Positions 27,888 through 37,936 are shown, counted from the first letter of the stretch. The stretch is 64,000 nucleotides of DNA from Sphingobacterium sp. PCS056 (GCF_023273895.1 NZ_CP096883.1:4588001-4652000), one strand, 5' to 3'. The notes: a model not told the origin generated them from the letters alone. Numbers and translations are program-made.

Positions 27888-28451
27888 ATGAAAACAACAT
27901 TAAAAACTGCCCTTTTGGGATTGACATTATTAGGATTAGGTACAGTAGCAAATGCGCAGGAAGTGACCTATGGAATTCAAGTTGGAAGTAATTATCATAT
28001 GACATCATTTGGTAATCATTCCATTAAAGATAATAATGGAAAAGTTGGTTTTTCAGTAGCTGGATTTGCACGCATTGGAAATCAATTATTCTTTCAACCA
28101 GGTGTTGGAGCCAGCTTATTACGCAAAAACTATACATTAGATAAGAGTGAGAAGACATTAAAATTTTATCAAATAAATTTACCACTTCAGGTGGGATATA
28201 AATTAATCGATCAGGAAGATTTCAACCTTCGGGCGATGTTAGGTCCTCAATTAAATTATGATCTCAAAACGGTTAAATCTACAGGCACCACGGATTACAA
28301 GAAATTTTCTTTCGATGGAAGAGTAGGATTAGGTATCGACATTAGTCGATTGACAGTGGACGCTTATTACACCCACGGATTGAGCAGTGTTGATAAAACA
28401 CTAGATGCCAAAAACAGGACAGTAGGAATTATGGTCGGCTACAAATTCTAA
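27888..28451 (+). CDS. PorT-like outer-membrane beta-barrel protein
   Basis: 187 residues from the ATG of MKTTLKTALLGLTLLGLGTVANAQ, a clear signal peptide; the longer frame adds 20 charged residues in front. The mature protein has alternating-strand features of the outer-membrane beta-barrel (PorT-like) family: GIQVGSNYHM, VGFSVAGFARIG, LFFQPGVGASLL, YKLIDQEDFNLRAMLGPQLNYDL and the C-terminal GIMVGYKF ending in Phe. It is divergent from the sigma factor, so it may be a target of that system (inference). Confidence 0.8.
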   Translation: MKTTLKTALLGLTLLGLGTVANAQEVTYGIQVGSNYHMTSFGNHSIKDNNGKVGFSVAGFARIGNQLFFQPGVGASLLRKNYTLDKSEKTLKFYQINLPLQVGYKLIDQEDFNLRAMLGPQLNYDLKTVKSTGTTDYKKFSFDGRVGLGIDISRLTVDAYYTHGLSSVDKTLDAKNRTVGIMVGYKF

Positions 28452-28465
28452 TCTTTTGCATGGAT

Positions 28466-28505
28466 ATACCACGGGCTTCATTCAAAAAAGTAGTGCTCGT
28501 GGTAT
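28466..28505. terminator. Convergent hairpin, weak terminator
   Basis: An 11-bp stem with one G-T pair (28466-28476 with 28495-28505) and an 18-base loop lies between convergent genes. No clear T-run follows on either strand, so confidence is low. Confidence 0.4.
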
Positions 28506-28556
28506 CTCTAAATATGGACATCTTAAGATCGTTTAAACTCAAAAGCAATAAGACAA

Positions 28557-31500
28557 CTAAACTATTGGATTAATTTCCTCTTCGGACGGTACCTCAACTT
28601 TTCTGGCGAGCTCATTTACTTTTATCAAAATAGACTCTACGATTACATCCGCATTTTCGATCCAATCTAAAGTCCAAATACGGAAAATATTCCATCCTAA
28701 GCTCTCCAGCATCTTGGGCAATACCAGTTCTCGATCATTCGTAGTTTCAGCATCAAAATAATTGGTTCCATCTAAAAGAATCGATAAAATATAACGGTTT
28801 GGAAATTCTGGATGAACAATACCTAGGTCAACTTTAAAATCTGATGTTCCTATATTCTCATTAACCACCAATCCTTCAGCTCGTAATCTACTTGCCACGT
28901 TATGACTTAAATTTATGTGGTTATCTTCAGCTTTTATCAGACTTGCATCAAGTGGCAAATGTCCCTTTTCTGCAAAGGCTAAGAAGTTTTTCAGACCGGC
29001 GACCCCTTCCGAAGCTGTACGGTTTAAATTAATCTGGTCTGATCGAAGCGTTGCAAACACTTTCATTTCCTCACGAGCTCTTGTTACAGCGACATTAAGT
29101 CTCCTCCATCCACCCTCACGATTTAAAGGTCCAAAATTCATACTGAGCTGACCTTTATCATCCGGTCCATAACCAATAGAAAACAAGATCACATCACGCT
29201 CATCTCCCTGCACATTTTCCAAATTCTTGATGAAGATCGGTTCATCTCTTTCTACTGCCCATGATTCCAGCTGCGCATCCTTTCGATATAACTCATTGAG
29301 TTTATCTTCGATTAAACTCTGTTGCACCTGACTAAAAGTGACGATACCGATACTTTGTTTACGTGTCCTTTCATTTCGAAGTCGTTTTGCGATATCATCC
29401 ACGATAGCCTGTGCTTCAAATTTATTTTGACGACTTTTACCCTTATCATAATACCCTTCTACATACTGATAAGTAACTCGGCTATTTAAATCATCTGCCG
29501 ATGGGAATGTTAATAGTTTATTGTCATAATAATGTGCGTTGCTAAAAGCAATTAAACTCTCATGCTTACTCCGATAATGACGCAACAGATACTTCGATGG
29601 AAAAGATAAAGAAAGGCAATCATCCAAAATACTTTCCAAATCCTCAATTTCTATATTTTCCTCATCGACTTTATTGCTCATAAAAAATGATGTCGGCGGC
29701 ATCTGTTTTGGATCTCCCACGATCACGGCATGTTTGGCACGTGCAAGAGAACTTACAGCTTCACAAGTCGGCAATTGCGAGGCCTCATCAAAAATTAATA
29801 AATCAAATTGCTCCGGATTTACTTCAAAATACTGCGCAACGGATATTGGACTCATCAACATACAAGGAGCCAATCGAGGTAAAAGAGTAGGCATCTGATC
29901 AAATAATCTTCTGATACTTAATCCCCTTCCCTTATTTTTGATAGCACGCTGTAGCACGGCTATTTCAGAACCTTGAGCAGCCTCCTGTACCGCATTTGGC
30001 AAGTCCTTGTTTAGCCGTAACAACAATTCCTTTTTTGTCAATTCAGTGAAGCTTTCAGCAATTTGTTTATACTTCGAAATTTTATCCTCAAATAATCGAA
30101 CATTGAACATATTTAATGCTTCATGAGAAGCGATTACTTGATCCGCCAGATTATAGTGAATGATATAATCAAAATGCTCAACCAAATGTTCTTGCTGGAT
30201 ATCATCATTTTCATAACAAGCTACCAACCATCCTAAGTCTAGTCCTATCGCCCTTTCCTTGGTTTTAGAATAGTTAGTCCAATTTTTAATGGTATCAATA
30301 TGTGTGACTATGCCGGTCATTTTTTTCCTTATTTCAGTCAACCAATCGATTTCAATAGGATAAGATCGGACATCCAATTGGGTTTCATTTTGAAATTGGT
30401 GGATATGACCAAGTAAGGTCTGCCATGCTGCTAAAACATGGCGTAGATCTTGTTTGGGTACCAATTGCTTGATATCGGTTTTCGAATGCGCTATCCATTG
30501 CGAGAGAACTTCTTCCAAAGGAGAAGTTAATAAGGGCCCCAACAATTCGTTTAATGCTTGTAAGCCTTCGACTTGTTTTCGGATATCACTCAAATCTGTT
30601 TCCTCTTCTAAATAAGAATTGGATAATGCTTGACGGACGAAATCATATTCTCTTGATTTGACAACTTCATTAATTTGTTGGTAAGCATTGACTTCGTTAA
30701 AAAATTGATCTAATGCAGCATCTTCATTTAAAAGCTTACTGCTGTAAGTAGATAATCCTTTTTTCACTTGTCTCTTTTTTAACCACTTTGGAAAAAACCA
30801 AGTTTGTTTTGCTGCATTCCAGATTGATTCTAAAGCCGTTAGATTCGCATCCAACACACTTTTATGGGCCTTACTTAATAAAATACGCCGTTTAATTTGA
30901 AAATTTTCAAAATCAAGCATCCATTTCTGTAGCTTTTCTTGCTGTGGCTGATTAAGGATCAGCCGCCAAAGCGACAAACCCGTTTCTGGCAACTGTGCTA
31001 ATGAATTTACAAATTGATTAAACTGATTCAAGTCTGACCACGAAAATACTTGGATCGGGATACCAAGAGTTTCAATGACACGCCGCATTACGAGCTCATA
31101 TTCTTCACAGCTTTGTTTCAATTGAAGAGATGAAGATGCTACCTGTTGTTGAATTGCCGGCGAATAATTAGTAAGCGCAATTCCCTTAAATGGATTATGA
31201 CTAGGCTTGGTTATGATCTGTGACACAGAATATAAGTCGATAACCAAATCTTTCCATGATCGCCACTTTTCATTAGTTAGGGTATCAAAAATTGTTTTTG
31301 GCAAATCAATTTTACCAAAATTATAGGATTCTAATGTTGTAATTGCAATAATACTATCATACAAAGTCCAACCGATGGTCTGTTGTGCATGCAGTTGTTC
31401 GATATATACTTGAAGTTCTCTTTTCGCATTTATCAAATGATTAGCCTCTTCATTAAAATCAAAATTACCCAATATCTTCGGCAGATCTAGGGTTTCAGCA

Positions 31501-33752
31501 AGCTGCGCAAGGACATCTGATTTCTTGGCTTTGTTAGAGTGAAGCTCCAAACAGAAATTTGATAACCCGATAGTCGCCAGTCGTTTATATACAACATCCA
31601 AAGCAGCTTTTTTTGCCGCTACAAAAAGTACCTTTTTTCCCTGAAATAGGGCATTAGCAATGATGTTGGTAATGGTCTGCGACTTTCCTGTACCTGGAGG
31701 TCCATGTAGCACAAAACTTTTATTTTCACTTGAAGCATATATCGCTGCTAATTGCGAAACATCTGTTGCAATAGGTAATGCTAAAGCCGCGGGATGAATA
31801 TTATCAAAATCTAATGTATTTTCTTCATTATTGACATTAATCCGCAATTGACCATCGATCAGACTCTGCACAATTGTACTTTGTGCAATCTGCTCAGATT
31901 GATGTGCAATATCATTCCAAAGAATCAATTTATTAAACGAGAAATTACCTAAAACCACTTGATCAGCAATATCCCAACCTCTTAATCCCATAATCGCTCT
32001 GCGTATGTGTGCGATTACCTGCGTGACATCAATACCTTTGTTGTCTCTCGGAAGTTCTTCCAGATCACTTAAATCAAGTTCATATTCTTGCCTGAGAAAT
32101 TCCAACAATGTGATATTAATCATCGCCTCTTCTTCCCGGCTACGAAGTATAAATTTGCTATTGATAGAGCGACGGGTCAACTCTACAGGAATCAAGATAA
32201 TTGGTGCAGACCTGACTTGACTAGGAGTCTTCTTATCCCTCCACTTCAAGAGCCCAATAGCCAAATAAAGTGTACTCGATCCATTTTCCTCAATAGATAA
32301 TTTGGCGTTTCGATAGATATGGGTGAGGATAGTATCCAAATCCTCACTGTGGTAGTAAGAGATCAAACGATTATGGGCCAATTCCTCCTGAGCTAGCTGA
32401 TATGCAGGAGATGAAGCATGCAGTGTTTCATTCAAGATACTATACTGTTTTAACAGCGGAGCATTTGCACTTGCGCTAATCGAAAAGCTCTTCCCTTCCA
32501 CTAACAGATCTTCCAGATCATGAATATTAACATCCATGATCTGTAACATATTTTTTGTCATGCGCAGATTCAGTAAATTGTTGCGCAACGACAGATCCAA
32601 TAGTTTCCTTTCCCAGATTTTTTGTTTACTGATGGATTTATTCCCGTTTAATTCTTTTTCAGCGTAGATCTTACCAATCTCAATCTTTTCATCTTTTAAA
32701 GCAGCATTTCTTACGATTAGATCAGAAAGTTCGCTCATGCTAGCGTCCAACTTGAGAGGGAGAGGTTTAATACCACTAGCTCGGGCTCTTTTGATATCAA
32801 TAGATAAAACAAAATCATCCTTTTCGACAAGGTTTGCTTCAGCGAGATCAATCGCTTCATTGAAACTGATATCGGTACCTTTACAAACACTGGTCGACTC
32901 GATAACGACTATTTCACTTATTCCTTTAGCAAAACGTTTGGTTATAGCCGTTTTATCTTCATTGATAATTTCGGAAAATTTATCATTATGAAGCCAACAA
33001 CCCACAAAAGCATGTCCTTTCGTTACAATTATAATGGGATTTAGATCTATAGCCTCCAGACAAGCAGCGTACAATAAACTGATATCAATACAATTACCGA
33101 AACGCTTACTGGCAATCACATCAAGTAAACGCAAACGTTGCCCCCGTTCCTCATAACTTGGAGGCAGAGCACTGTACACGATCTGTTCAGACTGTATTGC
33201 TTTATATATCGCACGCATCATTTCCAGTATGCGCACAGGATCTTCATATTGGTATCCTTCAAATTTAACGGGCAGATTTTGCTCTTCTAGATAGGTTATT
33301 GCTTTATTCTTTATATTATAAATATAAGAATGGTTGGGTGTTACATAAGAAGCTAATAGTTCAGGAAGTGCATTAAAACCTCCAAAGAACGACATAGGAT
33401 GCAATTCTATTTCGACCCTTTCCTCCGTCAATAAATTTTCATCTTGATAAATCCGAATATAATATAAACTGCGTTCAATCTCACTTAATTGAATAAAATA
33501 AGCAGGTTTAATCATGATCTTATCTGTCGGTATTTTAACCGATAAACCCACAGGTAAATATGCGAGTTGGTAGGAATAACGCTCCATCCAGGGTTCATCT
33601 GTATCAATATCAATACGAATTTTCTCTAAAATTTGATCGCTTTCAGAAGAAATCATCAGGTTGCTTAAAAAAGTAATCTGATTTTGATACATGGAAAGAT
33701 TCAGGAAATTTGCTGTCTCTTTTTCTATATGAATCTGTTTAATATTTTCCAT
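28557..33752 (-). CDS. DUF4011 / superfamily 1 helicase / Vsr-like nuclease protein, with a transglutaminase-like N-terminus
   Basis: A 1,731-residue protein from the ATG of MENIKQIHIEK; the longer frame starts with TTG. Residues about 190-300 look like a transglutaminase fold with Cys221 (GNCIDIS) and His247 (KGHAFVG). A DUF4011-type region covers about 380-680. Walker A GPPGTGKS is at 684-691; the Walker B box DEASQ is near 1320, with VGDPKQMPP next, then VQGDERDVI and LNVAVTRARE near 1554. The C-terminal 100 residues (DFKVDLGIV, ILLDG, LGWNIFRIWTLDW) match a Vsr/DUF559-type PD-(D/E)XK nuclease. This order is known from single-gene phage-defence proteins. No other defence gene is next to it. 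Confidence 0.85.
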   Translation of the reverse strand: MENIKQIHIEKETANFLNLSMYQNQITFLSNLMISSESDQILEKIRIDIDTDEPWMERYSYQLAYLPVGLSVKIPTDKIMIKPAYFIQLSEIERSLYYIRIYQDENLLTEERVEIELHPMSFFGGFNALPELLASYVTPNHSYIYNIKNKAITYLEEQNLPVKFEGYQYEDPVRILEMMRAIYKAIQSEQIVYSALPPSYEERGQRLRLLDVIASKRFGNCIDISLLYAACLEAIDLNPIIIVTKGHAFVGCWLHNDKFSEIINEDKTAITKRFAKGISEIVVIESTSVCKGTDISFNEAIDLAEANLVEKDDFVLSIDIKRARASGIKPLPLKLDASMSELSDLIVRNAALKDEKIEIGKIYAEKELNGNKSISKQKIWERKLLDLSLRNNLLNLRMTKNMLQIMDVNIHDLEDLLVEGKSFSISASANAPLLKQYSILNETLHASSPAYQLAQEELAHNRLISYYHSEDLDTILTHIYRNAKLSIEENGSSTLYLAIGLLKWRDKKTPSQVRSAPIILIPVELTRRSINSKFILRSREEEAMINITLLEFLRQEYELDLSDLEELPRDNKGIDVTQVIAHIRRAIMGLRGWDIADQVVLGNFSFNKLILWNDIAHQSEQIAQSTIVQSLIDGQLRINVNNEENTLDFDNIHPAALALPIATDVSQLAAIYASSENKSFVLHGPPGTGKSQTITNIIANALFQGKKVLFVAAKKAALDVVYKRLATIGLSNFCLELHSNKAKKSDVLAQLAETLDLPKILGNFDFNEEANHLINAKRELQVYIEQLHAQQTIGWTLYDSIIAITTLESYNFGKIDLPKTIFDTLTNEKWRSWKDLVIDLYSVSQIITKPSHNPFKGIALTNYSPAIQQQVASSSLQLKQSCEEYELVMRRVIETLGIPIQVFSWSDLNQFNQFVNSLAQLPETGLSLWRLILNQPQQEKLQKWMLDFENFQIKRRILLSKAHKSVLDANLTALESIWNAAKQTWFFPKWLKKRQVKKGLSTYSSKLLNEDAALDQFFNEVNAYQQINEVVKSREYDFVRQALSNSYLEEETDLSDIRKQVEGLQALNELLGPLLTSPLEEVLSQWIAHSKTDIKQLVPKQDLRHVLAAWQTLLGHIHQFQNETQLDVRSYPIEIDWLTEIRKKMTGIVTHIDTIKNWTNYSKTKERAIGLDLGWLVACYENDDIQQEHLVEHFDYIIHYNLADQVIASHEALNMFNVRLFEDKISKYKQIAESFTELTKKELLLRLNKDLPNAVQEAAQGSEIAVLQRAIKNKGRGLSIRRLFDQMPTLLPRLAPCMLMSPISVAQYFEVNPEQFDLLIFDEASQLPTCEAVSSLARAKHAVIVGDPKQMPPTSFFMSNKVDEENIEIEDLESILDDCLSLSFPSKYLLRHYRSKHESLIAFSNAHYYDNKLLTFPSADDLNSRVTYQYVEGYYDKGKSRQNKFEAQAIVDDIAKRLRNERTRKQSIGIVTFSQVQQSLIEDKLNELYRKDAQLESWAVERDEPIFIKNLENVQGDERDVILFSIGYGPDDKGQLSMNFGPLNREGGWRRLNVAVTRAREEMKVFATLRSDQINLNRTASEGVAGLKNFLAFAEKGHLPLDASLIKAEDNHINLSHNVASRLRAEGLVVNENIGTSDFKVDLGIVHPEFPNRYILSILLDGTNYFDAETTNDRELVLPKMLESLGWNIFRIWTLDWIENADVIVESILIKVNELARKVEVPSEEEINPIV

Positions 33753-33835
33753 TCGCAATTTTAACTTATTAACTAAGATAAAAAAGATAAACAATAGTTC
33801 AAATATCTTCTATCTTAAATAATTATCATATCAGA

Positions 33836-35716
33836 TTATTGTGCGATAAACACAGGTATTTTTACGGTATGTCTCAATTTATTTACAGTTTCACCAAAAA
33901 CAAAATCTTTCACACCTGTATGTCCATGACTGCCAACGATTAACAAGTCAGCATGATATTTTTCGCAGATCTTCGCAATTGAAGCAACCCGATTATTATA
34001 CCCCAGTTCCCAATCCACTTGATAATTTCGGTCTAAAAAAAAGTGAGCATATTTTTTTAGCCGGTCCAAATCTTGTCTAGATTCAAAATCATCGGTACTT
34101 TCTCCCGTATATTTTACCCCTGCGCTTTCAACAATGTGCACTAAAATAAAATGAGAATCCGGATTTGCGACTGAAAGTGCATATTTCACGGTTTTAGTAT
34201 CTGAGGTAGAATAATCCAAAGCTAGAACAATTTTATTAAATACGTCCGGTTCTTCAAATTTCAAATCCTCAAAAGGAGGATGCACATCAAATTCAATGGG
34301 TTTATTTTTGTGGAGAATAGGATATAGCAGTGTCATAAAGAGTAAGACCACCATGCCCACCGCACCAAGGATCAATACACTCGTCAACCACAGCGAGTCA
34401 TACTTGACAATCCATCCCGTAATCTCTTCATATACCAATTTTATATTAAGTATCGCAATAATAGCGGCAATCAGCCAAGCTAATACCTGTACATAAGGTT
34501 TAATCGCAAAACTGCCCATTTTTTCCTTATCGCTCACGAAGTGAATTAAGGGGATAACAGCAAATGCTAACTGCATGCTCAATATGACCTGACTAAAAAT
34601 AAGTAAGGATCCAACCTGAGATTCTCCTGCGATTAAAATAACCAATACTGCAGGAATAATGGCCAACAAGCGTGTAATAATTCTTCTTAATGTGGGGCTA
34701 ATGCGCAATCTTAGATATCCTTCCATTACAATTTGCCCCGCTAAGGTACCTGTAACAGTTGAGCTCTGCCCTGCAAGTATCAGGGCAATAGCAAATAACT
34801 TCGGTGCCAGATCCGTTCCCAATGTTTTTCCCAATAAATGATAAGCGTCCTCTAAGTCTGCAACATGGTGCATTCCGTTTTTATGGAAAGCCGCTGATGC
34901 GAGAATGAGGATTGCGGCATTTACCAAGAATGCTAAATTTAAAGCGATAGCGCTATCGAAAAGGTTATATTTAATGGCTTTCTTGATAGAATGGTCATCT
35001 CGTTCTATTTTTCGCGTTTGAACTAGGGCAGAATGTAAGTACAAATTGTGAGGCATGACAGTTGCACCTATAATCCCTATTGCGATATACAATGCTGCGC
35101 TATTGGGCAAACTGGGTATAAAACCTGTCACCACTTCACTAAAATCAGGCTGCACCAAAAACATTTCTACCATAAAGCACATACCGATCATCGTAATGAG
35201 CCCTATAATAAAAAGTTCCATTTTACGCATACCCAGCTTCTGCAAATACATGATGAGAAATGTATCAGCAAAGCTGATCAACACCCCCCAAAGAATATCA
35301 ATTCCGAAAAGAAGATTAAGACCTATTGCCATACCCAGCACTTCAGCAAGATCACATGCAGCGATCGCAATTTCGGCTAAGATATAGAGCACAAAATTCA
35401 TGCGTTTTGGATAGGTCTCCCGGTTGCACTGTGCAAGATCCTTACGTCGTACAATACCTAATCGTGTACACAAACTCTGCAATAGCAAAGCCATGATATT
35501 ACTCATCAATAACACCCACAGTAAGGCATAACCAAATTGACTTCCACCAGCCAGATCAGTAGCCCAATTACCGGGATCCATATATCCTACGCTAATCAGA
35601 TAAGCAGGTCCAAAAAAACTGAGTACTTTCTTAATCTTTGACTTACCCTTAATAATTTCAACACTTTCGTGTACGTCAGAAAGAGATTTTTCATGTTGGT
35701 AAGGATCTTTACTCAT
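33836..35716 (-). CDS. Nramp divalent metal transporter fused to a universal stress protein domain
   Basis: A 626-residue inner-membrane protein. Residues about 30-460 are an Nramp (MntH-like) H+/Mn2+ or Fe2+ symporter with the metal-site DPGN in helix 1 (47-50) and MPHN in helix 6 (221-224). From about 490 to the end is a cytoplasmic UspA domain (NKIVLALDYSTSD, HFILVHIVES) with the ATP-site GSHGHTG and a second G nine residues on. Most Nramp proteins end after helix 11 or 12. The added domain may sense ATP or stress and gate uptake, which is inference. Nothing around it suggests a metal operon. Confidence 0.92.
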   Translation of the reverse strand: MSKDPYQHEKSLSDVHESVEIIKGKSKIKKVLSFFGPAYLISVGYMDPGNWATDLAGGSQFGYALLWVLLMSNIMALLLQSLCTRLGIVRRKDLAQCNRETYPKRMNFVLYILAEIAIAACDLAEVLGMAIGLNLLFGIDILWGVLISFADTFLIMYLQKLGMRKMELFIIGLITMIGMCFMVEMFLVQPDFSEVVTGFIPSLPNSAALYIAIGIIGATVMPHNLYLHSALVQTRKIERDDHSIKKAIKYNLFDSAIALNLAFLVNAAILILASAAFHKNGMHHVADLEDAYHLLGKTLGTDLAPKLFAIALILAGQSSTVTGTLAGQIVMEGYLRLRISPTLRRIITRLLAIIPAVLVILIAGESQVGSLLIFSQVILSMQLAFAVIPLIHFVSDKEKMGSFAIKPYVQVLAWLIAAIIAILNIKLVYEEITGWIVKYDSLWLTSVLILGAVGMVVLLFMTLLYPILHKNKPIEFDVHPPFEDLKFEEPDVFNKIVLALDYSTSDTKTVKYALSVANPDSHFILVHIVESAGVKYTGESTDDFESRQDLDRLKKYAHFFLDRNYQVDWELGYNNRVASIAKICEKYHADLLIVGSHGHTGVKDFVFGETVNKLRHTVKIPVFIAQ

Positions 35717-35806
35717 GTAGCAATTTATTGTAATTTATACCCGATCTATCTTGTGGAAATAAAGATATAAATCCTTAAACTAAAAACTACATTTTTACAC
35801 CTTTTA

Positions 35807-36388
35807 TTAAAAATCAAAGGATAATTGCCCGACTTCGACCGGCGGTTTTTGAAAATTCCCAAACTTAAGCTCTTCTATGATATCATATTGCTTTCGAACC
35901 GGATTAAATTTACGCAGAAAGATACTTGAACAAAAAAAGTCTAAATCAACTGTTCTAAGATTCTCAGAAGCAATCGCCAGCGCTTCTTGATCTAATTTAC
36001 GCGCTACGGTCAAGTGAGGTTCTTCGCTTTTATAAAGCTCCGTTGCAAAATCTATTTTAGTGATTGCCTCTATTTTCTTTTTCAAAAATTGCTTGGATTT
36101 TAATGCGGGTGCGATATAAAAAGTTCCCTTCTGTGGAAAAACCTGATATTCGTCAAAATATACATATTGAGATTGTTCAAATTTTAACACATCTACAACT
36201 TGTTTCTTTATATGCGATAGCATCTCCTGATCAGCATGATATTCACATATCGTAATATGAGCCATTGAATGACAGCTGGAAAACCATCCAATCTTATTTT
36301 TTAAACTTTCTTTAATCGATTGTACAAGTTGAATACCTTTTTCACAAGGCTGAAATACAAATGAATACTTTTCTACATGTGCGGACAT
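35807..36388 (-). CDS. 2H phosphoesterase (2'-5' RNA ligase-like)
   Basis: 193 residues from the ATG of MSAHVEKYSF. The two HxT catalytic motifs are His44-Ile-Thr46 (MAHITICEY) and His125-Leu-Thr127 (EPHLTVAR), 80 residues apart as in the 2H/LigT-like fold. These enzymes open or join 2'-5' or cyclic phosphates in RNA or nucleotides. A longer frame starts with TTG, but a strong Shine-Dalgarno sits just ahead of this ATG. Substrate unknown. Confidence 0.87.
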   Translation of the reverse strand: MSAHVEKYSFVFQPCEKGIQLVQSIKESLKNKIGWFSSCHSMAHITICEYHADQEMLSHIKKQVVDVLKFEQSQYVYFDEYQVFPQKGTFYIAPALKSKQFLKKKIEAITKIDFATELYKSEEPHLTVARKLDQEALAIASENLRTVDLDFFCSSIFLRKFNPVRKQYDIIEELKFGNFQKPPVEVGQLSFDF

Positions 36389-36392
36389 CTGC

Positions 36393-36400
36393 CCTCCTTT
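36393..36400 (-). promoter_or_regulatory. Strong Shine-Dalgarno that fixes the 2H phosphoesterase start
   Basis: AAAGGAGG on the minus strand, 4 bases before the ATG at 36388. It lies within the longer TTG frame, so it argues for the ATG start. Confidence 0.75.
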
Positions 36401-36594
36401 CAATAACGTCAAATATGCTTTTTTTAAAGATAATCATAATAAAACAATAAAAGAAGTTGATAAAACAAATCAGGCCCTCTCCATCCTCTTGGCGCGCCGT
36501 TGATCAAGTAATATACCATAAAGGTCTATATTCGGGTATTTGCAAAGTTTTTTTTAAGTAACTTTGACCATTATTCATTAAATACGACGATAAA

Positions 36595-37878
36595 GTGTCT
36601 CTCGATAAATTAAAATTAGGCAAGCGGTTACAAAAATCCATGGAAGATCTGGGTTATTTAACGGCAAAGGAAATACAGGTAAAATCGATGTCACGGATAT
36701 TAGGAGGTCAAGATATCATTGCTATCGGTCCTGAAGGTTCAGGAAAAACGACAACTTACGTACTCAGTGTACTTTCTGGACTTAAATTTAATGTTCCTGA
36801 TGCGCCCAAAGTTTTAATTTTGGCACCTGATCAAGAACGCGTTCAGGCTATTCTAGATCAATTCTATTTGATCAGTAAAAATAAAGACCTCAGTATTATA
36901 GGCTTGCGCGCAGGTGGAAGTATGGAACAGGAGATTGAAAAGCTGGTAGCAGGTGTTGAAATCGTTGTTTCCACACCCAATAGAGCAAGAGCTGTTTACC
37001 TCAAACTAGGCTTAAATCTCAATTTAATCCATACCCTGATTATCGATGATGCCGAAGAGGTTATAAAGAATGGAATGATCACCCCTGTCAAAGAACTTGT
37101 ACAAAGCTGTAAAAAATGTCAACATCTAATTTTCAGTACTGTAGAGCACGAAAAATTACATCAGATGATCGATAGTTTTATGGTTACTCCTGCCCTAATT
37201 GAAGTAGAGGAACTGGCAGCAGAAAAACTTAACGTTCATGACTTGTTTCTTTATCAAGTACCCAATTTCACTACTAAAATCAATCTTCTCAATAGCTTGA
37301 TGTTAGATAATGAAGTATTTGATAAAGTCATCATTTTTGTCAACAGTAAACTTACTGCCCAAAAGCTAGGAAAAAGCTTGCACCGCAAGTACAATGAAGA
37401 AATTCTGATTTTCAACCCCCTATTTTTTGAAGATAAAAACATTCATGATATCAATCTATTCAAACAAGATAACGCACATCGGATCTTAATCGTTGCAAAT
37501 GAAGGAACTGAAGAATTAGACTTATCAGGTATACCTTATATCTTTCATTTTGAAATACCTGAGCATAACGATACCCTGATCCAACGTATTATCAAATCTG
37601 GTGATGAAGAACAATTGGCGTTTACCCTCGCAACTGATTTGGAATTGCCTGAAATCAAGAAAATTGAACAAATTGTAGGTCAAAAAATGGAAGTACTTGA
37701 TTTGCCTGAAAAATTATCAATTTATAGTGCAAAAAAAGAAAATCCTACACTGATCGATGAAGGAACCAATGACAATCGTGGCGGAGCCTTCCATCAAAAG
37801 AAAGAAAGCAATAGTAAGACCTATAATTATGGCGCTGGCAAAAAAGCTAAAATGACCATGAAAAAGAAAAAAGGTTAA
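36595..37878 (+). CDS. DEAD-box helicase-like protein with degenerate motifs
   Basis: 427 residues; the first codon is GTG and no nearby ATG fits. The fold is DEAD-box: a Q-motif-like LGYLTAKEIQ (19-28), motif I GPEGSGKT (45-52), an STPNR Ib-like segment, a second RecA-like half (VIIFVNSKLTAQKL), and a basic Lys/Gly tail (KKAKMTMKKKKG). But DEAD is DDAE (151-154), SAT is STV (181-183), and the HRxGRxxR box is replaced by IQRIIKSGDE (329-338). ATP-driven unwinding is therefore doubtful. It may bind RNA as a pseudo-helicase. Terminator follows. Confidence 0.82.
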   Translation: MSLDKLKLGKRLQKSMEDLGYLTAKEIQVKSMSRILGGQDIIAIGPEGSGKTTTYVLSVLSGLKFNVPDAPKVLILAPDQERVQAILDQFYLISKNKDLSIIGLRAGGSMEQEIEKLVAGVEIVVSTPNRARAVYLKLGLNLNLIHTLIIDDAEEVIKNGMITPVKELVQSCKKCQHLIFSTVEHEKLHQMIDSFMVTPALIEVEELAAEKLNVHDLFLYQVPNFTTKINLLNSLMLDNEVFDKVIIFVNSKLTAQKLGKSLHRKYNEEILIFNPLFFEDKNIHDINLFKQDNAHRILIVANEGTEELDLSGIPYIFHFEIPEHNDTLIQRIIKSGDEEQLAFTLATDLELPEIKKIEQIVGQKMEVLDLPEKLSIYSAKKENPTLIDEGTNDNRGGAFHQKKESNSKTYNYGAGKKAKMTMKKKKG

Positions 37879-37903
37879 AGGAGTCAAATTCCTAAAAGAT
37901 GTT

Positions 37904-37936
37904 AAAAATCACGGAAATAAAATTCCGTGATTTTTT
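37904..37936 (+). terminator. Terminator of the DEAD-box-like gene
   Basis: A 13-bp perfect stem (37904-37916 with 37923-37935), 6-base loop, T-run. Confidence 0.92.

Noticed and set aside
35048..35387. Two overlapping 110-codon + strand frames opposite the Nramp gene
   Set aside because: They mirror the hydrophobic Nramp helices on the other strand and have no independent support.
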